Under the pieces are notes generated by a model. It had not been told where the DNA came from. It saw nothing but the letters and a program-made list of their open reading frames with translations, and made no database searches. DNA of 10,551 bases from IH12 sp041987265 (GTDB taxonomy: Bacteria > Pseudomonadota > Alphaproteobacteria > Caulobacterales > Hyphomonadaceae). The translations under genes were made by a program, and so were the position numbers. Shown here piece after piece: positions 5,292-10,551 of this stretch (position 1 is the stretch's first letter; every line of letters starts with the position of its first letter). The stretch lies in contig JBHIWT010000122.1 in NCBI GenBank assembly GCA_041987265.1, positions 1-10,551 of the forward strand. The letters are read 5' to 3'.

Positions 5292-5645
5292 ATGACCAGC
5301 GACACGAGCGGCGAGCATTCTCGGACCTGGAGCGGATGCGGACATTCCCGCCGCCGCAAGCGCCGGCGCGCTCGCGCCGATGACCTGCTCTCGCAACTCG
5401 GCTTGTCAGGCGGCGTCTTCTACTGGGACGGCGGCGACGGCATGGACGGATCGGACGGTTCGACCGGCGAATACTCACGAGCGGCCAACCGGATCGAGGA
5501 GCTGGAAAAGACCGTCGAGACGATGAGCGAGACGATCACTGCGCTGGCTGAGCGCGTGAAGGTGCTCGAACGGATCGTGGTTGACGACGAAAGCAATATC
5601 GCGCGCGAGATCGACAAGCTGAAAGGCGGGGACCGCGCAGATTGA
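5292..5645 (+). CDS. Soluble-looking Arg-rich paralogue with the PspC-tail motif (small protein 2)
   Basis: 117 residues, start supported by a strong AGGAGGG (5276-5282) 9 nt upstream. It differs from its five relatives in having no membrane helix. Instead it has a very basic block (HSRRRKRRRARAD, 18-30), a short hydrophobic patch DLLSQLGLSGGVFYW (31-45) and a Gly/Asp-rich linker (DGGDGMDGSDGSTG, 46-59). Residues 63-110 are a long coiled coil ending in VLERIVVDDE plus IAREIDKL at 91-110; here the motif Thr is Val. It could be a cytoplasmic or peripheral (lipid- or nucleic-acid-binding) partner of the membrane-bound members. No other family was recognised. Confidence 0.85.
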   Translation: MTSDTSGEHSRTWSGCGHSRRRKRRRARADDLLSQLGLSGGVFYWDGGDGMDGSDGSTGEYSRAANRIEELEKTVETMSETITALAERVKVLERIVVDDESNIAREIDKLKGGDRAD

Positions 5646-5649
5646 GTAG

Positions 5650-5685
5650 CTTGCTGCGGGGCGTAGGGGCGCTGAAGACAGCAAG
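5650..5685 (+). other. Inverted repeat overlapping a ribosome binding site
   Basis: CTTGCTG (5650-5656) and CAGCAAG (5679-5685) are exact inverted repeats separated by 22 nt. The right arm overlaps the AAGGGAG ribosome site of the gene starting at 5698, so folding could limit its translation. Seven base pairs with a long loop is only moderately stable, and this may be chance. Confidence 0.3.
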
Positions 5686-5697
5686 GGAGACTAAGCC

Positions 5698-6009
5698 ATG
5701 GTGATCGGTATCGAGCTTATGCTGATCCTGGTGTTCTGTGTGCTGATCGGCGTGAACTCGTTTGTCATTGGCCGGCGAAGCGCGGCTGAAAAACGTTCGG
5801 AAGCCGAAGCTGTGTCGCGGGATGATGAAGTTGATGCGCTGATGAAGGCGGTGGCCGAGGCGCAGGCGGAGAACAATGCGCTGCGCGACCGTCTGGAAGT
5901 GCTGGAACGGCTGGCGACGGATGAAGATGCGAAGCTTGCGCGCGAGATCGACAGACTGAGACGCCGGGATCGCCGGCGCGGAACGGACGAGGACCGGCCC
6001 AGCGCCTGA
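5698..6009 (+). CDS. Small PspB/PspC-tail-like membrane protein 3
   Basis: 103 residues. Membrane helix almost at the N-terminus (VIGIELMLILVFCVLIGVN, about 2-20, extending to 25), then IGRRSAAEKRSEAEA, and coiled coil from about 41. The shared motif is at 68-87 (VLERLATDED, LAREIDRL), and the end is a highly charged Arg/Asp tail (RRRDRRRGTDEDRPS). AAGGGAG precedes the ATG by 8 nt. The DNA encoding AREID is identical over 16 bp to that of the preceding gene (5601-5616 and 5938-5953), consistent with descent by tandem duplication. A role beside PspB/PspC is inferred. Confidence 0.88.
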   Translation: MVIGIELMLILVFCVLIGVNSFVIGRRSAAEKRSEAEAVSRDDEVDALMKAVAEAQAENNALRDRLEVLERLATDEDAKLAREIDRLRRRDRRRGTDEDRPSA

Positions 6010-6037
6010 GGCGTCGTCGAAGAGGAGCACGCGAGGA

Positions 6038-6331
6038 ATGGACTTCAACATGTGGACCGTGGTGACGGTCGCCGTGATCATGGGCTGTACGATCCCGATC
6101 CTAGGCATTCTGGCCAGCGTCCAGGAAAAGAAGCTGAAGTTTCAGGGCGGCGCCAAGGAGTTCAAGGCGGAGCTTGAAACGACCCGCGCGGAACTCAATC
6201 GTGCGAACGCCCGGATCGACGAGATGGGCGAGCGCATCAAGGTGCTGGAGCGGATCGCAACGGATCCGGATGTCGAGCTCGCCAAGTCGCTGAACAAGCT
6301 TGAACGGAACGAATCGCACGCGGCCGGGTAG
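6038..6331 (+). CDS. Small PspB/PspC-tail-like membrane protein 4
   Basis: 97 residues. Membrane helix at about 6-28 (MWTVVTVAVIMGCTIPILG), followed directly by SVQEKKLKFQGGAKEF, a basic juxtamembrane element nearly repeated in the last gene of the train. Coiled coil from about 40, with the shared motif at 69-88 (VLERIATDPD). Its second half, LAKSLNKL, is the most divergent: the conserved Glu-Ile-Asp is replaced. GAGGAG at 6021-6026 lies 11 nt before the start. It probably duplicates the function of its neighbours with altered partner specificity, but that is inference. Confidence 0.88.
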   Translation: MDFNMWTVVTVAVIMGCTIPILGILASVQEKKLKFQGGAKEFKAELETTRAELNRANARIDEMGERIKVLERIATDPDVELAKSLNKLERNESHAAG

Positions 6332-6361
6332 GTCGCCCAAACAGACAAGGAGAACAAGAAC

Positions 6362-6640
6362 ATGTTGGGCGTATTCGAAATGGTCGTGATCATTGTCGCG
6401 ATCGGTTGTCTTACCGGGATCGTGACCACGTATGTCGACGCGAAGGCCAAGGCTGGCGCCGGCAAGGCGTCGGAGGCGGAGCGCGCCGAGATGGACGCGA
6501 TGAAGTCTCGGCTGGCTCAGGCGGAAAAGGACACCGAAACCCTGCGCCAGCGCGTGCAGGTGCTGGAGAAGCTGGTCACGGATGATGATCACCGGCTGGC
6601 CAAGGAAATCGGGCAACTGGGCGCCAGCGAGCGCGCCTAG
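6362..6640 (+). CDS. Small PspB/PspC-tail-like membrane protein 5
   Basis: 92 residues. Membrane helix about 4-24 (VFEMVVIIVAIGCLTGIV), a Lys/Ala/Gly juxtamembrane stretch (DAKAKAGAGKASEAE), and coiled coil from about 40. The motif is at 67-86 (VLEKLVTDDD, LAKEIGQL), closest to small protein 1. GGAG is well placed before the ATG. The gap to the previous gene is 30 nt and to the next 24 nt, with no promoter or terminator seen between. Confidence 0.88.
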   Translation: MLGVFEMVVIIVAIGCLTGIVTTYVDAKAKAGAGKASEAERAEMDAMKSRLAQAEKDTETLRQRVQVLEKLVTDDDHRLAKEIGQLGASERA

Positions 6641-6664
6641 GCGATCGGACAAAGGGAGCGGGAC

Positions 6665-6937
6665 ATGGAAACGGCTGAATTCATCATTGCGGTGTTTGGC
6701 GCGCTTTGCGTGTTCGTGCTGATGCCGACGATCATCGGGTATTTTTCGCTGCAGGAGAAAAAGCTGAAGCTTCAGCGCGAGCTGGCGCAGACCGGCGGCG
6801 CTGCGGTTGAGGCCGAGGTCGAGGATTTGCGCGTGCGCGTCGCCGTGCTGGAGCGGCTGGTGACGGATGGCGATCGCAGTCTGGCCGGCGAGATCGACCG
6901 GCTGGCGCGGGCCGAGGCAGCCAAGCGTCCGGTCTAG
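6665..6937 (+). CDS. Small PspB/PspC-tail-like membrane protein 6, last gene of the psp train
   Basis: 90 residues. Membrane helix about 6-27 (FIIAVFGALCVFVLMPTII), then GYFSLQEKKLKLQREL, sharing the QEKKLK element with small protein 4. Coiled coil and motif at 61-80 (VLERLVTDGD, LAGEIDRL). AAAGGGAG precedes the ATG. The stop TAG overlaps the stop of the convergent mnmC: both use the palindrome CTAG (6934-6937), so there is no intergenic space for a terminator. It resembles small protein 4 more than its direct neighbour, which suggests a duplication of more than one gene or a reshuffle. Confidence 0.88.
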   Translation: METAEFIIAVFGALCVFVLMPTIIGYFSLQEKKLKLQRELAQTGGAAVEAEVEDLRVRVAVLERLVTDGDRSLAGEIDRLARAEAAKRPV

Positions 6938-8766
6938 CCGCCGCGCTTGAGGGCGCGCTGGCGGAAGCGGTCGGGGTCGAGACTGGCGGCGATGCCGGCT
7001 TCGACGGGAAGCGGTTCGTTGAACGCACGGGCCGCGATGAGTTCGGCAAGGAGAGGCGCCCAGAGGAAGCCGCGGGCGCCGAGGCCGCCAATCAACTGAA
7101 TGGAATTGATGGGCGCCGGATCATGGTCCGGCGCCTTTTCGTTTGCGCGGACGGGGCCCGCGAAAGGCAGGCGATCGGGCGTTGTGGCGCGGATCGCGGC
7201 GCGGGATGTCAGCGAGGCGGTGAGGGCGCTGCGGTCCTTGTCAGCGAGCAGGTCCGGGCGAAGACGCGCCAGCGTTTCGAGATTCTGTGTGCGTGCTGCA
7301 TCAGTGACCTGCGGCGGGCCGTTGGTGGGTTCGAACGTGGCGCCGAAGATCATGTTATCGAAGGCTTCGAGCGCATAGCCGCCATCGGTGATGGCGTGGG
7401 CCGACCGTGTTGCGTGCGCGGCGGTTTCGATCTGGCCGAGCCGTGGGGTGATTGGCGGCGCGTTGGGGAGGTCGAGACAGGTGAGCTGGTCGCCGGCGCA
7501 GATGATGACGAGATCGGCAGCAATCGTATCGCCGCTGGAAAGCGTGAGCCGGGCGCCCTGATCGTTCGTCGTGATCCGCTCGACAGCTGTGTTGAAGCGC
7601 GTTTGTGCGCCGCCGATGAGAAGGCTGAGGGCGTTGGCGGGGCGGACGGCGTAGGCTTCGGGCAGGTGGTAGCCGGCGTCGGGATCGTCCGGATCGGCGG
7701 GTGCGAGTAGATCCTGGGTCAGGGGCGGATCGGCGTGCAGTTTGGCGAAGCGCTTGCGTTCGCGTTCGTTGCGGGCGCGTCGGTTGGCGGGGAGCGGCCG
7801 GGCGGCGTCGGGACCGAGCGCAGCGTAGAGCTGGCGTGCAAGGAGGAAAGCTTCGATCAGGCTGCGGGCTTCGCGCGTGTCGGTGGCGTCGAGCCGGGGC
7901 ATGACGAGCGCGGCGGGATTGCCGCTGGCGCCGTGGCCGGGTCCTGCGCCCTTGTCGATCACGGTGACGGCGCAGCCGCGTCGCGAGAAGGCGCGCGCGG
8001 CGCAAGCGCCGGCAATGCCTGCGCCGATGATGGCGACGGCGCGGGGCGGCGTGTCTGGCTGCGGATCTCCGGGCAGGCGGGCCTCGAGGCGCTCGCGCTT
8101 GCGGCCGTGGCCGGGTTTCTTTTCGACGGCAAAGCCCGCAGTGGCGAGGTTGCGGCGAACGTCGCCTGCGACCGTGTAGGTGGCGGCGATGGCGCCGGGG
8201 CGGGACAGCCGGGCGATGTGGGCCATTGCTTCGGGCGACCACATGTCGCGGTTTTTCGATGGGGCGAAACCGTCGAGGAACCAGGCGTCGCACCGGGCTT
8301 TGGCCTGCGGCAGGGCGGCGGCGATGTCGTCGATGTGCAGGGTGAGGGTGAGATTGTCCGGCAGATCGATGCGCTGGACGCCGCGCGCGCGGATTGGCCA
8401 GTTGGCGATCAGCGAGGCGGACAGTTCGGAAAGTTCGGGATGTGCGGCGTGGATGCCGACGGCGTCTTCGGGCGCCATCGGGTAGCCTTCGAAGGACAGG
8501 AAATGGAGACGCGCTGTCGGCGCTGGTCGGTGGGCGCGCCAGAGATCCCAGAGGGCGAGGAGGTTGAGACCGGAACCGAAGCCAAGCTCGCCGATGGTGA
8601 AGCTGTCACGACCGGCCCATGCGGCGGGAAGGTTGCAGCCGTCCAGAAAGACCGCGCGGGTTTCCGAAAGGCCGTCGCCGGAAAAGTAGATGTCGGCGAA
8701 ATCGTCGGCTTGCGGGGTCGCAGCGTCAGGCCAGGACAGGTTTGGGCGAGGCGGGAGGCGCGGCAT
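6934..8766 (-). CDS. mnmC: MnmC, bifunctional tRNA 5-methylaminomethyl-2-thiouridine synthesis enzyme
   Basis: 610 residues (E. coli 668). The N-terminal methyltransferase domain (about 1-235) has DDFADIYFS (21-29), the SAM-binding GELGFGSGLN (59-68), DAWFLDGFAPSKN (160-172) and TYTVAGDVRRNL. The C-terminal FAD oxidoreductase domain opens with the dinucleotide-binding VAIIGAGIAGACAA (244-257) and has HGASGNPAALVMPRL (278-292), matching the MnmC family. Known activity: the FAD domain removes the carboxymethyl group from cmnm5(s2)U34 of tRNA and the SAM domain methylates nm5 to mnm5(s2)U, acting after MnmE-MnmG. No frameshift or missing motif was seen. It lies 51 nt downstream of xerD on the same strand and may be co-transcribed; no strong ribosome site. 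Its last three bases overlap the end of the psp train. Confidence 0.95.
   Translation of the reverse strand: MPRLPPRPNLSWPDAATPQADDFADIYFSGDGLSETRAVFLDGCNLPAAWAGRDSFTIGELGFGSGLNLLALWDLWRAHRPAPTARLHFLSFEGYPMAPEDAVGIHAAHPELSELSASLIANWPIRARGVQRIDLPDNLTLTLHIDDIAAALPQAKARCDAWFLDGFAPSKNRDMWSPEAMAHIARLSRPGAIAATYTVAGDVRRNLATAGFAVEKKPGHGRKRERLEARLPGDPQPDTPPRAVAIIGAGIAGACAARAFSRRGCAVTVIDKGAGPGHGASGNPAALVMPRLDATDTREARSLIEAFLLARQLYAALGPDAARPLPANRRARNERERKRFAKLHADPPLTQDLLAPADPDDPDAGYHLPEAYAVRPANALSLLIGGAQTRFNTAVERITTNDQGARLTLSSGDTIAADLVIICAGDQLTCLDLPNAPPITPRLGQIETAAHATRSAHAITDGGYALEAFDNMIFGATFEPTNGPPQVTDAARTQNLETLARLRPDLLADKDRSALTASLTSRAAIRATTPDRLPFAGPVRANEKAPDHDPAPINSIQLIGGLGARGFLWAPLLAELIAARAFNEPLPVEAGIAASLDPDRFRQRALKRGG
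6938..6964. other. GC-rich hairpin just past the psp train, inside the 3' end of mnmC
   Basis: CCGCCGCGC (6938-6946) can pair with GCGC(T)GGCGG (6955-6964), 9 bp with a single bulged T, loop of 8 nt. It starts one base after the last psp stop codon. With no T-tract on either strand it is not a classical terminator, and it also encodes the last residues of MnmC. It could nevertheless cap the psp transcript. Confidence 0.3.
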
Positions 8767-8817
8767 GTGCAGCGTTTAGCACGGGCGCGGCGCTGGGAAA
8801 GCGGGCTTGGGTTGAAG

Positions 8818-9744
8818 CTAGCCGCGCGCTGCGAGCGGGTGGGCGGTTTCGAGGAGGTCGCGAAGCTCGTCGGCGACGACGTGGGTGTAGATCTGGGTGG
8901 TGGAGATATCGGCATGGCCGAGGAGGAGTTGCACCGCGCGCAGGTCGGCGCCGCCGGAGAGGAGATGGGTGGCGAAGGCGTGGCGGAATGCGTGCGGCTT
9001 GACGCGCTTGATGTCGACGCCGGCCTTGATGGCGAGGCCTTCGAGGATCTGGGCGAGGCGGCGGCGGGTGAGGTGGCCCTCTGCGCCGCGTGAGGGGAAG
9101 ACGAAGCGTTCGGCTTTGCGGCGGCTGGGGCTGCCGGCCTTGGGCAGGAATTGTTCGCGGACCTGCTTGTAGGCGTGCAGTGCGTTCATCGCCGGTGTGC
9201 CGAGCGGCGCGATGCGTTCCTTGTCTCCCTTGCCGCGGACGATGAGGGTTGTGGCGCCGGGGGCGGGCAGCGCCGAGAGGGGCATTTCGCAGCATTCGGA
9301 AACGCGCAGGCCGGCGCCGTAAAGCATTTCGACGATGCAGGAATTGCGGATGTCCGTTGGTTCGGGGCCTTCTGCGGCCTCGATCAGGCGCTTCATGTCT
9401 TCGCGGGTGAGGACGTCGGGCGGGGTGCGGCGCGGGGTCGGGCCGTCGAGGCGGGAGGTGGGATTGTCGCCGCGCTCGTTGTCGCCGAGCAGGAAGCGGA
9501 AGAAGCGGCGCAGCGCGGAGAGGCGGCGGGCCACCGTGGAAGAGGCGAAGCCGCGGTCGGTGAGGTCGCGGATATAATCGGAAAGATCGCGCTCGCCTGC
9601 GTCGATCAGGGAGACGTTCTTCGACTTCAGGAATTCGGATGCGTCTTCGAGGTCGCGGCGATAGGCGTCAATCGTGTTGTCGGCGGCGCCGCGCTCGGCG
9701 CGCAGCGTGTCGAGGAAGGCTTCTATGCGGCGTGTCTCCAGCAT
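8818..9744 (-). CDS. xerD: XerD-type tyrosine recombinase
   Basis: 308 residues, normal for XerC/XerD (about 300). The N-terminal SAM-like core-binding domain includes NTIDAYRRDL and VARRLSALRRFFRFLL. The catalytic domain keeps all six active residues: R147 (GLRVSE), K172 (GKGDKE), H251 and R254 (HAFRHAFATH), H277 (LGHADIS), Y286 (IYTHV). These are almost at the E. coli XerD positions (148, 172, 244, 247, 270, 279). The ending THV...HPLA favours XerD over XerC. Role: with XerC and FtsK it resolves chromosome dimers at dif. No att or integron-like elements are beside it, so this is a housekeeping copy, not a mobile-element integrase. Start at 9744 fits the family N-terminus; the ribosome site is weak. 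The paralogue XerC cannot be fully excluded. Confidence 0.93.
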   Translation of the reverse strand: MLETRRIEAFLDTLRAERGAADNTIDAYRRDLEDASEFLKSKNVSLIDAGERDLSDYIRDLTDRGFASSTVARRLSALRRFFRFLLGDNERGDNPTSRLDGPTPRRTPPDVLTREDMKRLIEAAEGPEPTDIRNSCIVEMLYGAGLRVSECCEMPLSALPAPGATTLIVRGKGDKERIAPLGTPAMNALHAYKQVREQFLPKAGSPSRRKAERFVFPSRGAEGHLTRRRLAQILEGLAIKAGVDIKRVKPHAFRHAFATHLLSGGADLRAVQLLLGHADISTTQIYTHVVADELRDLLETAHPLAARG

Positions 9745-9792
9745 CGCTGGATTAGAGCGGGGATGAATTGAGGGAGTGTGAAGGCAGGCTCG

Positions 9793-9812
9793 ATCCCCGT
9801 ATTCGCGGGGAT
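9793..9812. terminator. Hairpin between the right-edge gene and xerD, possible terminator
   Basis: ATCCCCG (9793-9799) and CGGGGAT (9806-9812) form a 7-bp stem with loop TATTCG. It is 12 nt past the stop of the minus-strand gene ending at 9825. There is no T-tract in either direction, so termination would be weak or factor-assisted. A partial echo, GCGGGGAT, occurs 48 bp away at 9757-9764. Confidence 0.4.
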
Positions 9813-9824
9813 AAGCGGAGATGT

Positions 9825-10551
9825 TCAGAAGGCCTTGTGCAATTGCAGGGCTTCAAGGGCGATGGCGTCGGCGGCGTCTGACATCCCGGTCGAGCGGAGC
9901 TGGGTCAGGGCGTCGGCGAGGCCGATATAGGATTGCGTCGACGGGTCAGCGGCGATCAGCGCCAGGATGGCGAGGGCGGCCTCGCCCGGGGCCTGGGCAG
10001 CGTTGGCGGCCTGGGCGCGCAGCAGGGCGGGGTCGGAGACGCCGTTTCCGGATGTGCGCAGGTCCGAGATCAGCATGCGGGCGGCTGGCGGCAGCGTGCG
10101 GCCTGCGCCGATGAGCAGGAAGAGCGCGCGGCTGGTTTCGATGCGGCGTGCGTCGAAGGCCGCCCGGGCCGTGCGGCCATTGGGACGTTCGGCGCCTTCA
10201 GCGAGCGGCGAGGCTTCAATGAAGGCGAGGATGGATGCGTTGAGGTCGGCGGGCGGGGCGCCGGCCAGCGCGGATGCGATGTCGAGGCGGGCGGCGGACC
10301 ATGCGTCGGCGTCTTCGCCGGCTGGCAGGTTTGCGCGCCATTTTCCCGCGAGTTCGGTATCGCCAAGCGCAAGCGCGGCGCGGGCGAACAGGGCGGCGTG
10401 TTCTGCGGTTTCGGCGGTCGGCTGCACGCCGGCGAGCGCTTCGTGCAGCGCAAGCGATGAGAGATGGAAGACGGCCGGACGTTCGGCGACGGCGAGCGCC
10501 GGTGCGTAGGCGGCCGCCTTTTCTGTTGGCGAGGTTTCGGCGCTGGCGGCG
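9825..10551 (-). CDS. Unidentified Ala-rich alpha-helical protein (C-terminal part, 5' end outside window)
   Basis: Reads open from the right edge for 241 codons to TGA at 9825-9827; the true start lies beyond the window, and internal ATG/GTG codons are not needed. The visible part is Ala/Leu-rich and predicted to be almost all helical, with repeated helix-pair-like blocks (AALFARAALALGDTELAGKW, AWSAARLDIASALAG, ALLRAQAANAAQAPGEAALA, SYIGLADALTQLRSTGMSDA). This is compatible with a TPR- or HEAT-like helical repeat fold, but no consensus is strong enough to call. No membrane segment is seen. Likely upstream of and on the same strand as xerD, 80 nt apart with a hairpin between. No function assigned. 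Confidence 0.75.
   Translation of the reverse strand, partial: AASAETSPTEKAAAYAPALAVAERPAVFHLSSLALHEALAGVQPTAETAEHAALFARAALALGDTELAGKWRANLPAGEDADAWSAARLDIASALAGAPPADLNASILAFIEASPLAEGAERPNGRTARAAFDARRIETSRALFLLIGAGRTLPPAARMLISDLRTSGNGVSDPALLRAQAANAAQAPGEAALAILALIAADPSTQSYIGLADALTQLRSTGMSDAADAIALEALQLHKAF

Noticed and set aside
7735..9093. 452-codon plus-strand open frame
   Set aside because: Antisense to mnmC and xerD, whose motifs are unambiguous. Gly/Ala/Arg-rich composition typical of a shadow frame.
8818..9744. Tyrosine recombinase as integrase of a mobile element
   Set aside because: Length, motifs and ending are those of housekeeping XerD. No attachment repeats, tRNA gene, integron or phage genes are nearby.
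9791..9820. A GATCCCCGTATTCGCGGGGATAAG-like hairpin resembling a type I-E CRISPR repeat
   Set aside because: Only one copy, apart from a short partial GCGGGGAT echo 48 bp away. No spacer array and no cas genes in the window. The hairpin is better read as a 3'-end structure.

Overview
The window is about 10.5 kb of GC-rich, gene-dense DNA from an alphaproteobacterium. Codon use is strongly GC-biased, the XerD and MnmC proteins are of ordinary proteobacterial type, and the psp locus has the PspF-divergent-PspA layout. A marine Hyphomonadaceae/Caulobacterales-type organism is my best guess, but nothing here fixes the genus.

Layout. On the minus strand, positions 1-1140 hold the 5' part of a gene for a coiled-coil plus MORN-repeat protein that runs off the left edge. 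Upstream of it, also on minus, is pspF (1228-2328), the sigma-54 activator of the phage-shock (envelope stress) response. The AT-richer divergent region 2329-2524 carries a textbook sigma-54 control region: two TGGC-N7-GCCA palindromes 23 bp apart (probable PspF sites), a perfect IHF consensus, and a perfect -24/-12 promoter. From it a plus-strand train of thirteen genes runs to 6937: a 45-residue membrane protein, pspA, three tandem pspB paralogues, pspC, a 79-residue exported or anchored protein with a CPPHC motif, and six small proteins (90-117 residues). All six end in the same 20-residue coiled-coil motif that closes PspC, and five of them begin with a single membrane helix as PspB does. 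The train ends on a CTAG shared with the stop codon of the convergent mnmC.

On the minus strand, 6934-10551 reads (in transcription order) an unidentified alpha-helical, Ala-rich protein entering from the right edge, then xerD, then mnmC. These are housekeeping functions: chromosome dimer resolution and tRNA wobble-uridine modification.

How the psp genes may work together. PspF keeps the residues for sigma-54 activation and the Trp56 through which PspA inhibits it, so the core switch (PspA holds PspF; PspB/PspC at the membrane release it under stress) looks intact. The unusual part is the enlarged membrane side: three PspB, one PspC, and six further PspB-like/PspC-tail proteins, plus two other small membrane proteins, apparently all from one stress promoter. 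My inference is that they are alternative or co-assembling sensors or PspA docking partners. This expanded psp operon is the most interesting thing in the window.
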